Source of the DNA: Leptolyngbya sp. SIO4C5
GTDB taxonomy: Bacteria; Cyanobacteriota; Cyanobacteriia; Phormidesmidales; Phormidesmidaceae
Length of the DNA stretch: 6,987 nt
Assembly: GCA_010671965.1 (NCBI GenBank)
Contig: JAAHIC010000227.1
Coordinates: 1-6,987, forward strand
Direction: 5' to 3'
Below, piece after piece: positions 1 through 6,226 of the stretch. Under the pieces are notes generated by a model, which saw only the letters and a list, made by a program, of their open reading frames with translations, searched no databases and was not told the origin of the DNA. The translations under genes were made by a program, and so were the position numbers. Numbering within the stretch: the stretch's first letter is position 1; every line of letters begins with the position of its first letter.

Positions 1-455
1 TCTATCGCTTCTTACAGACCGAGTACGAGCGGCTAGGCCAGACGTTTGAGCGATCGCCTGATCAAAGGCTCTGCACGGTCTTGCTCTCGCGGCTCATGCT
101 GGCGGATTTGCCTTCGCGCAGCCTGCCAAGGCTGGTGGAACATTTTGGCTTTCAGGTGGATGAGTCGCACCGAGCGGCAGCAGACACGCTGGCCTGCTGG
201 TATTTAGCAGCCTATCTGCTACGACAAATTCAGCAGGAGCCAGAGGCGCTTATCCTCCGGCAGTTTGGCCAGCAGTGGATGCGACTTAAGGATGCGGCCA
301 AGCTGCTGCAGCGCCCCAGACCAGAAACCCAAAGCCTACTAGAACAAGCCGGTGCCGAAAACCGCATGTCTCGTAGCCAAAAGCCCCTCTATCGCCGCCG
401 CGATGTGGAGCAGGTCTTCTGGAGTCAGCAGGGGCAGCAGCTTTCTTTGCTGTAA
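1..455 (+). CDS. DnaQ-like 3'-5' exonuclease, 5'-truncated by the window edge
   Basis: The reading frame is open from base 3 to the TAA at 453-455, so the gene begins outside the window; about 150 C-terminal codons are present. The first ~75 visible codons resemble the C-terminal half of a DEDDh exonuclease (DNA polymerase III epsilon / DnaQ fold). A 'LCTVLLSRLMLADLPSRSLPRL' -like stretch (split here as LCTVLLSRLM then LADLPSRSLPRL) matches the usual 'T..LaR...P.l....L..L' segment, and HRAAAD (His codon 168-170, Asp codon 183-185) is the Exo III H-x4-D motif. The N-terminal DxE motif must lie upstream. Such enzymes remove 3'-terminal nucleotides during DNA replication or repair in the cytoplasm. 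After the nuclease fold comes about 60 residues, RLKDAAKLLQRP...PLYRRRDVEQVF, resembling a MerR/excisionase-type helix-turn-helix; this is an inference from pattern. A TTG at 81 could be called as a start, but it would cut the nuclease fold, so it is not the real start. Confidence 0.8.
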   Translation, partial: YRFLQTEYERLGQTFERSPDQRLCTVLLSRLMLADLPSRSLPRLVEHFGFQVDESHRAAADTLACWYLAAYLLRQIQQEPEALILRQFGQQWMRLKDAAKLLQRPRPETQSLLEQAGAENRMSRSQKPLYRRRDVEQVFWSQQGQQLSLL

Positions 456-503
456 GTTCTTTCAAGCCCAAAGTTGTAGCGGATCGACGTTGAGTGAGCC
501 AGC

Positions 504-1466
504 ATGTCAAGATTGGAGCGGCAAACCACTCATGTCCTTAAACCAATAGGCAGTGTGAAAGCTGATAGCGACACTTCAAAAGTAGGCAACTCAAACAGTC
601 AGATTAATATTTGGCGTGAAGAACTCCAAGCGGTACTGCGAGGAGCTTCCGGCAGCTTTTTGTTTGGTATTCCGCTGCTGTATACGGTTGAGGTTTGGTC
701 AATTGGCTCAGCGGCCCAGTCGCCCCTGCTGTTGGGCGTTCTCGGCACTACCTTTATCATCGTGCTGCTGCTAACCGAGATTGAGGGCTTCCGGCGGACG
801 CTGACCCTGCATCCGCTAGAAGCAATTTTAGAAAGTATTGAAGCCCTGGGAATTGGACTGGTCTGCGCCGCGATCGCCCTGGTGCTTCTCCGCCGCATCA
901 CGCTAGAAACGCCGCTTTCAGAAGCGTTGGGCAAGCTAATTTTTGAAGGGGTACCTTTTTCTATCGGCGTGGCTTTGGCTCGCTCGACGCTTAACCGCGA
1001 TCGCCTCAACAATCGAACTCGTCGTAAAGTCAATCGTCCGCGCTTGCTAGCCGATCCCTCTCTGGCAAGCCTACGGGACACCCTCGTTGACCTAGATGCT
1101 ACCCTGATTGGAGCGCTGCTGATTGCCTTCAGCATCGCCCCGACTGAAGAAATCCCCATCCTAGCCGCCGACATTCCGCCGCTGTGGCTGCTGCTCATCA
1201 TGGCCGCTTCCCTGGTCTGTTCCTACGGCATTGTGTTTGCTTCAGGCTTTAGCGATCGCAGCGAGCGGCGGCAGCGAGGACTGTTGATTAGCCCGATCAC
1301 AGAAACCCTGGTGGCTTACCTGGTCGCCCTTCTCGCCGCCGTCATCATGCTGATTTTCTTCCAGCAGTTGACGCTGCAAGATCCCTGGCAGGAATGGCTA
1401 GGCGATACGATTGTTCTAGCGCTGCCAGCAGCCATTGGCGGAGCGGCAGGGCGAATTCTGATTTAA
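504..1466 (+). CDS. TIGR02587 / DUF2391 family integral membrane protein
   Basis: A 320-residue polytopic membrane protein of unknown function, placed in the TIGR02587 (DUF2391) family by recognition. Hydrophobic segments lie at about residues 48-67, 73-92, 113-130, 146-160, 200-221, 226-248, 266-290 and 301-319, giving seven or eight passes in the plasma or thylakoid membrane. The family-like start is the WREELQAVLRGASGSFLFG stretch near residues 37-55; the ~35 residues before it are polar and poorly constrained. A very basic cytoplasmic loop (NRDRLNNRTRRKVNRPR, about 164-180) splits the protein into two halves. The SIAPTEEIPIL stretch (210-220) puts two adjacent acidic residues at the end of a membrane segment and is a candidate functional site. 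The ATG at 504 has only a weak Shine-Dalgarno-like sequence; a GTG at 555 is an alternative start. It lies 48 bp after the exonuclease and 17 bp before its TIGR02588 partner, so the latter two probably form one transcript. Confidence 0.85.
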   Translation: MSRLERQTTHVLKPIGSVKADSDTSKVGNSNSQINIWREELQAVLRGASGSFLFGIPLLYTVEVWSIGSAAQSPLLLGVLGTTFIIVLLLTEIEGFRRTLTLHPLEAILESIEALGIGLVCAAIALVLLRRITLETPLSEALGKLIFEGVPFSIGVALARSTLNRDRLNNRTRRKVNRPRLLADPSLASLRDTLVDLDATLIGALLIAFSIAPTEEIPILAADIPPLWLLLIMAASLVCSYGIVFASGFSDRSERRQRGLLISPITETLVAYLVALLAAVIMLIFFQQLTLQDPWQEWLGDTIVLALPAAIGGAAGRILI

Positions 1467-1483
1467 GCCTTCGTTTTGAGCGT

Positions 1484-1936
1484 ATGCCCAACTCGCCCGA
1501 TTCTACAAAAGCGCCAGCGCCCGTCTCCGAACATGAAAATACTATTGCTCTGGCCGATCCGCCTCGCACCCTAGCAGAATGGATTACCCTGGGCGTTACA
1601 ACGCTGATTTTGGCAATTTTGGTCGGTCTAGTGGTTTATGACTGGCGGGTGAATCAGAATCGTCCCCCGGCTTTTCAGGTTGAGATCACCGAGACGGCGC
1701 GGGTAACCGATAGTCACTACTATGTACCCTTTGAAATAGTCAATACTGGCGGACGGATTGCGCGGACAGTCCAGGTAACGGCTGAGCTGCACATTGACGG
1801 CATCGACGATGAAACCGGAGAGCAGCAAATTGACTTTCTCTCTGGCAATGAGCGCAAGCGGGGCAGCTTTGTGTTTAACCACAATCCCCAAGCAGGAGAG
1901 CTGATTATCCGCGTCGCCAGCTATCGCTTACCGTAA
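1484..1936 (+). CDS. TIGR02588 family single-pass membrane protein
   Basis: A 150-residue protein of unknown function and the usual genomic partner of TIGR02587 membrane proteins; the two families are described as occurring together as a two-gene operon. The sequence shows a Pro/acid-rich N-terminal tail (1-30), one membrane segment (about 34-52, WITLGVTTLILAILVGLVVY), then a C-terminal domain of ~95 residues. That domain alternates hydrophobic and polar residues (FQVEITETARV; YYVPFEIVNTGGRIARTVQV; GELIIRVASYRL), suggesting an Ig-like or CARDB-like beta sandwich exposed outside the cytoplasm; the fold is inferred. The ATG at 1484 is preferred because it leaves a 17-bp gap after the upstream stop. 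An in-frame ATG at 1394 would overlap the upstream gene by 73 bp and add an implausible Ser/Arg-rich leader. The stop lies only 3 bp from the convergent leuD stop. Confidence 0.83.
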   Translation: MPNSPDSTKAPAPVSEHENTIALADPPRTLAEWITLGVTTLILAILVGLVVYDWRVNQNRPPAFQVEITETARVTDSHYYVPFEIVNTGGRIARTVQVTAELHIDGIDDETGEQQIDFLSGNERKRGSFVFNHNPQAGELIIRVASYRLP

Positions 1937-1939
1937 AAT

Positions 1940-2539
1940 TTATCCGGCCTGCTGCCAGTTCATGTAGGGCAGCTTGGTGGCGGCAGCCTTAATCGCGGTG
2001 GCATTCGCCACTAGCTGACTACAGGCATCCCAGGTACCGCTGAGAAACATCTGACGCGCCCCCTCATTCATCGTCACTGGCGCTGTGAAGTCGCCGCAGC
2101 GGACCTGCATTTCCTGAAGATCCAAGGTTAGGCATTGTTGAGGATTGGCCTGAACCCTAGTTTGAAGCTGCTTGAGCGTTTCAGTATCGGCGGTGACGCA
2201 GGGAATGCCCATCGCCACACAGTTACCAAAGAAGATTTCGGCAAAGCTTTCGCCAATCAGCGTCTTGATGCCCCAGCGAGCGATCGCCTGGGGGGCGTGT
2301 TCCCGCGAGGAGCCGCAGCCAAAGTTGCGGTTGACCAGCAAAATCTCGGCTCCCTGATACTGGGGCTGATCGAAGGGATGCTCACCGTTGGTCTGAGCCC
2401 GATCGTCAGCAAAAACCTGCTCCCCTAGACCATCAAACGTAACGCAGCGCAGAAACCGAGCCGGAATGATGCGATCGGTGTCGATGTCGTCGCCTGGGAG
2501 GGGAATGGCTCGTCCGGTGATTGCTTGAACTTCGTTCAT
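1940..2539 (-). CDS. leuD: 3-isopropylmalate dehydratase small subunit
   Basis: Small (swivel-domain) subunit of isopropylmalate isomerase. With LeuC it converts 2-isopropylmalate to 3-isopropylmalate through an aconitase-type [4Fe-4S] reaction in leucine biosynthesis, in the cytoplasm. The 199-residue product has the family hallmarks: [20 protein letters not shown] near the N-terminus (9-28), the substrate-loop region [12 protein letters not shown] (72-83) and [13 protein letters not shown]...GIPCVT (95-116). Its length is normal for LeuD. The family start ([12 protein letters not shown]) corresponds to the ATG at 2537-2539. An in-frame ATG at 2579-2581 is preceded by GAAGG at good spacing and would add 14 residues, so it is a real alternative. 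LeuC is not in the window; in cyanobacteria the two genes are often separate. The distant possibility of another LeuD/DmdB-type hydro-lyase subunit cannot be excluded from sequence alone. Confidence 0.93.
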   Translation of the reverse strand: MNEVQAITGRAIPLPGDDIDTDRIIPARFLRCVTFDGLGEQVFADDRAQTNGEHPFDQPQYQGAEILLVNRNFGCGSSREHAPQAIARWGIKTLIGESFAEIFFGNCVAMGIPCVTADTETLKQLQTRVQANPQQCLTLDLQEMQVRCGDFTAPVTMNEGARQMFLSGTWDACSQLVANATAIKAAATKLPYMNWQQAG

Positions 2540-2621
2540 AATGACTACTGCTTGACTCAACTGCTGCCGAAACTTCCCCATCTTAGCGCCTTCGACTATG
2601 TTATTCACTAATGGTGATTCT

Positions 2622-2650
2622 CTACCCATCACCCCCTACTCATCACTCAC
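2622..2650. repeat. Imperfect tandem CTACYCATCACYC repeat in the leuD/PNPOx divergent spacer
   Basis: Two imperfect copies of a 13-14 nt unit sit side by side: CTACCCATCACCCC at 2622-2635 and CTACTCATCACTCA at 2637-2650. They are followed by more pyrimidine-rich sequence (CCCTCCTCCCCA) running straight into the ATG at 2662. The region is almost purine-free on the plus strand, so the downstream gene has no Shine-Dalgarno sequence. The first copy also forms a 6-bp stem, GGTGAT (2613-2618) with ATCACC (2628-2633). Short C-rich tandem repeats of this look are common between genes in filamentous cyanobacteria. Function unknown. Confidence 0.55.
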
Positions 2651-2661
2651 CCTCCTCCCCA

Positions 2662-3222
2662 ATGGCTAAACTCTTCCCCACTATCACCCCAGAACTACAG
2701 CAGTTCATTGCCAGCCAGCATCTTTTCTTTGTCGGCACTGCCCCACTGGCTACCGAGGGACACGTCAATCTCTCCCCTAAAGGCTTGGAAACTTTTCGGG
2801 TGTTATCGCCCTTGCAGGTAGGCTATTTGGATCTCACGGGCAGCGGCAATGAAACTTCGGCCCATCTTCAGGAAAATGGCCGCATCACGCTCATGTTCTG
2901 TGCCTTTGCTGGCCCGCCACAAATTTTGCGGCTCTACGGTCAGGGCCGGGTGGTTTTACCCAGCGATGCCGACTGGCAGGCGATCGCCCCCCAGTTTCCC
3001 CACCTGCCAGGAAGCCGCCAGCTCATCCTGGCCGACATTCACCGCGTCCAAACCTCCTGCGGCTTTGGCGTACCGCTCTATGCCTATGAAGGGCAGCGAG
3101 ACACCCTAGTAAACTGGGCTAGGAAAAAAGGCGATCGCGGCCTGCAAGAGTATCAGCTTGCCAAGGGCAGCCAGAGTATTGACGGCTTGCCAACGCCGCT
3201 GAGTCAGGGTCAAGACAAATAG
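2662..3222 (+). CDS. Pyridoxamine 5'-phosphate oxidase-like (split-barrel flavin-binding) family protein
   Basis: A 186-residue cytoplasmic protein of the PNPOx-like split-barrel fold. Members bind FMN or related flavins, usually as dimers, and the physiological substrate of this subgroup is not established. Diagnostic stretches are LFFVGTAPLATEGHVNLSPKG (about 21-41, shown here without a break of function), LDLTGSGNETSAHLQENGRI (56-75), FCAFAGPPQILRLYGQGRVV (79-98) and VQTSCGFGVPLY (129-140), followed by a helical tail ending in IDGLPTPL (173-180). True PdxH motifs for pyridoxine phosphate binding are not apparent, so it should not be called pdxH. The ATG at 2662 (MAKLF...) matches the family start; an in-frame ATG at 2611 would add 17 residues encoded by the repeat and is rejected. 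It is divergent from leuD and overlaps the convergent phosphorylase gene by 13 bp. Confidence 0.87.
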   Translation: MAKLFPTITPELQQFIASQHLFFVGTAPLATEGHVNLSPKGLETFRVLSPLQVGYLDLTGSGNETSAHLQENGRITLMFCAFAGPPQILRLYGQGRVVLPSDADWQAIAPQFPHLPGSRQLILADIHRVQTSCGFGVPLYAYEGQRDTLVNWARKKGDRGLQEYQLAKGSQSIDGLPTPLSQGQDK

Positions 3223-5000
3223 ACCGACCAGCCATCTACCTCTTCTTGGGTGTCTACCTTGTTGGTAATCCACAGTGACTGATAGGGCTGCAGAACGTGG
3301 ACGGCTTCAAAATCCTCAAAGCGATCGCCGCTGATCAGATCGCACCAGGTATCGGTACTGACTAAGTTCAGGTGCCCTAGCTGTAGCTCCTGAGGTTCTT
3401 TGCTGAGGTTGTGAATTGAAAAAATGCTCTGATCGCGGGTGACACTTTGTCGCCAGAAGGCAAACAGGGCCGGATTGAGGGGGTGCAGGGTGTACTGGGT
3501 GGCGTTGGGATGGAAAGCGCCCTGCTGGCGCCGAATCTTAATCAGACGGCACAGCTCTTTGAGCACGATGGCATGGGTCGAGTCGGGATTTTGGAGTTGG
3601 GCCTCCAATTCCTCATATTCCCAGCGGCGACGGTTGATGGAGCGATTGCGCCCGGTGCGCTGGACGTGGTCGTGGTCGTTGGGGGTTGCTAGCAGGCTGT
3701 GGATATAGAAGGCCGGAATCCCTTCCAAAGACATCATCAGCGTTTGAGAACAGATAAAACGCTCGATCTGCCATTCGTCCTCGCCTGCGACTGTGCCCTT
3801 AAGCGCGTCAAAAAGTGAAATATTCACCTCATAAGGGCTTTCAGAGCCATCGGGCTGCTTGCGCATACTGATTTTGCCGCCAAACTTCTGCATCGTTTCC
3901 AGCAGCGCATGGTATTCGTCTTCGGCCAAAAGTCCCTCCGCTGGACGCAGGCCAATACCGTCATGGGACGCAGTGAAATTGAAGTAGGCGCAGCCCAGAG
4001 GCGCTGGGGGCATACTCATCATCCAGGTCTTCAGGTGCTCAGACTTGCCCTGCAGCAGCGCGTTCAGCAGCAGCGGCGGCAAGCTGAAGTTGTAGATCAT
4101 GTGGGCTTCGTTGCGGTTGCCGAAGTAGCTCAGATTTTCCCGGTTGGGCACATTGGTTTCAGTGATGATGGCAATGCCCGGATCAATCATCTGCAGCACT
4201 TCCCGCATCAGGCGAATAATGGCGTGGGTCTGGCGCAGATGGATACAGGGGGTGCCAATCTCTTTCCAGAGAAAGCCAACCGCATCTAGGCGCACATAGC
4301 GAGCGCCTGCCTGAATATAGAACAGCAGAATAGCCAGATATTCGATTAGAACGTCGGGATTGGCGAAGTTAACGTCAATTTGGTCTTCGCTGAAGGTGGC
4401 CCAAACGTGTTTTTCCCCGTTGACCGTATCGACCTTGACCAGCACCGGCGTGCTGCGAGGCCGCACAACCGCTGAAAGATCTTCGCTGGGATCGACTTCC
4501 ACAAAATAGTCGCAGCCCGGTTTTTTACCTTGCTTAAACTGCTTGAACCACTTGCACTCGCTAGAAACATGGTTGACCACAAAATCAACCATGAGATTGA
4601 ACTGGCTAGAAATGCGCTTAATATCTTGCCATTCCCCTAGCTCAGGGTTGACCTGCAGATAGTCGATCACCGCAAAGCCGTCGTCGGAGCTGTAGGGAAA
4701 AAACGGCAGGATATGGACGCCGGTGATCGTGTCTTTGAGGTATTTTTCTAAGAAGCGATCGAGGGTGACCAAGGGTTTTTCATCTTTCTGGCTGTAGATG
4801 TTGTCGCCATAGGCAATGAGCAAAACATTATCCTGGCTCCACTTGCGAAAGTCCTCGTCGATAGAATCGCCAAAGTGTTCTTCAAGCAGTGAAAACAGGC
4901 GAGGGGCGATTGCCTCAGTCACCTCTGAACCGTAAATAATTGTCAGTAGGGGCTTGATGTGAGACGAAAACTTTTCGTATTTATTGACAGAGGTGAGCAC
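3210..5000 (-). CDS. GH13_18-like sugar phosphorylase (sucrose / glucosylglycerate phosphorylase-like)
   Basis: An alpha-amylase superfamily enzyme with the architecture of GH13 subfamily 18. These phosphorylases cleave a glucoside such as sucrose, glucosylglycerate or glucosylglycerol with phosphate, giving alpha-glucose 1-phosphate by a double-displacement mechanism. The product is 596 residues from the GTG at 5000. Visible motifs, numbered from there: LLIAYGDNIYS (60-70), VHILPFFPYSSDDGF (95-109), DFVVNH (139-144), RYVRLDAVG with the probable nucleophile D239, IITETN with the probable acid/base E281, and TASHDGIG with the transition-state Asp D347. TGRNRSINRRRW (about 449-460) lies where sucrose phosphorylase has NNGRDINR. 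No signal peptide is seen, so it is cytoplasmic. The frame stays open to an ATG at 5111 (633 residues), but the extra 37 residues look non-coding (MCRPSGEADYCFRRW) and lack a Shine-Dalgarno; AGGAG lies 11 nt before the GTG. The acceptor specificity cannot be read from the sequence. Confidence 0.85.
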   Translation of the reverse strand: MLTSVNKYEKFSSHIKPLLTIIYGSEVTEAIAPRLFSLLEEHFGDSIDEDFRKWSQDNVLLIAYGDNIYSQKDEKPLVTLDRFLEKYLKDTITGVHILPFFPYSSDDGFAVIDYLQVNPELGEWQDIKRISSQFNLMVDFVVNHVSSECKWFKQFKQGKKPGCDYFVEVDPSEDLSAVVRPRSTPVLVKVDTVNGEKHVWATFSEDQIDVNFANPDVLIEYLAILLFYIQAGARYVRLDAVGFLWKEIGTPCIHLRQTHAIIRLMREVLQMIDPGIAIITETNVPNRENLSYFGNRNEAHMIYNFSLPPLLLNALLQGKSEHLKTWMMSMPPAPLGCAYFNFTASHDGIGLRPAEGLLAEDEYHALLETMQKFGGKISMRKQPDGSESPYEVNISLFDALKGTVAGEDEWQIERFICSQTLMMSLEGIPAFYIHSLLATPNDHDHVQRTGRNRSINRRRWEYEELEAQLQNPDSTHAIVLKELCRLIKIRRQQGAFHPNATQYTLHPLNPALFAFWRQSVTRDQSIFSIHNLSKEPQELQLGHLNLVSTDTWCDLISGDRFEDFEAVHVLQPYQSLWITNKVDTQEEVDGWSVYLS

Positions 5001-5278
5001 GGTTGCATCTTCTCCTGGCTGGACAAGCTTGAGCGGCGCGATCGCAGACTGCTGCGAGGACAATGCCCACCGTCTGAAACAGTAATCTGCTTCACCTGAT
5101 GGGCGACACATAGGGCGATGGAAAAATGTTAGATGAGGGCCGAGTCGTCAGGCTAGCCGCCTCGAAGCCATCTAGCGAGTGTAAACAGGCTAAAGATAGC
5201 AGCAATCGGTAGAACTGAGAATCGACAGCTATCTAAAAATAGCTTGCTGCGTAAATCTTAATTGCAGGAATTACAGGC

Positions 5279-5284
5279 AGTATA
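5279..5284 (-). promoter_or_regulatory. Candidate -10 hexamer (TATACT) for the phosphorylase gene
   Basis: Read on the minus strand this is TATACT, five of six matches to the sigma-70 consensus. The -35 position at 17-nt spacing is weak (CGCTTT). A start about 7 nt downstream would give a leader of roughly 160 nt to the ATG at 5111 or 270 nt to the GTG at 5000. Tentative. Confidence 0.22.
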
Positions 5285-5390
5285 GGGCGCAATTTTTGTC
5301 TAAAGCGTATCGGTTTACTCCATTCACGGTCTGCGCAACAGATCGTGCCAGTATCAATTCCGACTACCCTAGCTCAGTAGCAGACAATTG

Positions 5391-5416
5391 CGGTGAGTAT
5401 TAACCAGTCTTCACCG
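5391..5416 (+). terminator. Weak terminator-like hairpin, plus strand
   Basis: Arms CGGTGA (5391-5396) and TCACCG (5411-5416) pair perfectly around a 14-nt loop. They are followed on the plus strand by TCGTTTTAATTTTTG, a T-rich but interrupted tract. No plus-strand gene lies upstream within 2 kb, so if it terminates anything it would be a short unannotated transcript; on the minus strand it falls about 40 nt after the regulator gene, where the tract would be A-rich. The stem is short and may be chance. Confidence 0.25.
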
Positions 5417-5456
5417 TCGTTTTAATTTTTGTGGCGATCGCTCTGGGTTTTGTTAC

Positions 5457-6104
5457 CTAGCCAACGAGTCGTGAGAGGGTATTGAACCCTGAAATGGGAG
5501 GGGACAAAATCAAAAAGCGCTGGCGCGTAGTCAGCCAGCCCTCAGCCTTAAAATCTTTCAGCAGGCGGGTCACGGTGACGCGAGTAGTGCCAATGGCCGT
5601 GGCTAGCTGGTGGTGGGTGAGGCGAATATTGATGCGAATCCCCAACTCATCGATTTGACCAAATTCGTCCGCAATCATCATCAGCAAGTGGCGTAGGCGA
5701 TCGCCCACTAAGCGCTTACCGGAGAGCGCTAGCCAGGCTTCTGACTGCTGCAGGCGGCGGGTCATCTGCCGAAACAAACCGGCCATCAGCACCGGCGAGG
5801 ATTCAATCTCGGTCATTGAAAGCGGCAGAACGTCGATGTCGGTCAGCGCTGTAGCCCAGTAGGGATCAACTGTGGTCAAAGGCAAGCCAATGGGAGATGA
5901 GGGACCTGCTAATCCCAGCAAAGTCTCACTGCCGTCAGGCTGCAGGGTAAAAAGCTGAATCACGCCTCGACAAACTACTAGAACTTCGTGGGAACGCAGT
6001 GGAATTGACTGACCAGCGCCATACGAAGTGAGCGATCGCTCCCGATACAGCTGCTCAAGCACTTCAACAAAGTCCGGACGAGGCTGCGTTTGGCTGATTG
6101 TCAT
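5457..6104 (-). CDS. Crp/Fnr-family transcriptional regulator, NtcA-like HTH
   Basis: A 215-residue regulator with the CRP/FNR layout: a jelly-roll sensory domain (about 27-105), a long dimerisation helix (about 107-140) and a winged helix-turn-helix (about 160-200). The DNA-binding part, LTHHQLATAIGTTRVTVTRLLKDF (161-184; TTRVTVTRLL is the recognition helix), is very close to the NtcA pattern (IGSTRVTVTRLL), so a related half-site is plausible. The sensory domain differs: after LLGLAGPSSPIGLPL the sequence lacks the Arg-Ser/Thr phosphate-binding signature of cAMP-binding CRP, and no Fnr-type cysteine cluster is present, so the effector is unknown. It is probably not NtcA itself, whose N-terminal domain ([20 protein letters not shown]-type) is not matched. 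The ATG at 6104 has a weak ribosome site. The phosphorylase gene follows on the same strand 345-456 bp away; whether it is a target is unproven. Confidence 0.85.
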   Translation of the reverse strand: MTISQTQPRPDFVEVLEQLYRERSLTSYGAGQSIPLRSHEVLVVCRGVIQLFTLQPDGSETLLGLAGPSSPIGLPLTTVDPYWATALTDIDVLPLSMTEIESSPVLMAGLFRQMTRRLQQSEAWLALSGKRLVGDRLRHLLMMIADEFGQIDELGIRINIRLTHHQLATAIGTTRVTVTRLLKDFKAEGWLTTRQRFLILSPPISGFNTLSRLVG

Positions 6105-6226
6105 CGGTCAGTTCCACATACTTAGCAGACATGATCGATGAACAAGCTTAAAAGTAAGAAATGTAGAGGTTAAGATTCGATGAAAATAAATGTGTTGCTA
6201 ATGACTTGAGGACGCCAATACTGCTG

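Larger units (their letters stand above)
5112..5456. other. Gene-free stretch between the regulator and the phosphorylase
   Basis: No convincing coding region, tRNA or known RNA was recognised. For the downstream minus-strand phosphorylase, TATACT (complement of 5279-5284) is a good -10 match, but the hexamer 17 nt upstream (CGCTTT) is a poor -35, so the promoter is only a candidate. A short stem, AGCTAT/ATAGCT with a 6-nt loop, lies at 5227-5244. A second, CGGTGA/TCACCG with a 14-nt loop, lies at 5391-5416 and is followed on the plus strand by a T-rich run. One HIP1 octamer is at 5434-5441. No GTA-N8-TAC NtcA site was seen. Confidence 0.5.

Noticed and set aside
599..1201. 200-residue open frame on the minus strand
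   Set aside because: It lies wholly inside the TIGR02587 gene, is extremely Ser/Arg-rich and resembles no family; it is a shadow of the plus-strand coding sequence.
1394..1483. Upstream ATG extension of the TIGR02588 gene
   Set aside because: It would overlap the TIGR02587 gene by 73 bp and adds a low-complexity Ser/Arg leader unlike the family.
2540..2632. Full upstream extension of leuD to 2632
   Set aside because: The first residues ([17 protein letters not shown]) are unlike LeuD and would cross into the repeat upstream of the PNPOx-like gene; starts at 2539 or 2581 are better.
2280..3328. GCGATCGC octamers as regulatory operators
   Set aside because: HIP1 is a genome-wide cyanobacterial motif found mostly inside genes; single copies here carry no operator meaning.
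3909..4289. 126-residue open frame on the plus strand
   Set aside because: Antisense to the catalytic core of the phosphorylase, whose motifs are intact; composition (Gln/Val/His-rich) is that of a reverse-strand shadow.
5227..5244. AGCTAT/ATAGCT stem in the phosphorylase leader
   Set aside because: Only 6 A/T-rich pairs around a 6-nt loop; within chance for a 345-bp spacer.
5457..6104. Calling the regulator NtcA
   Set aside because: Only the helix-turn-helix resembles NtcA; the sensory domain does not match the strongly conserved NtcA N-terminal sequence.
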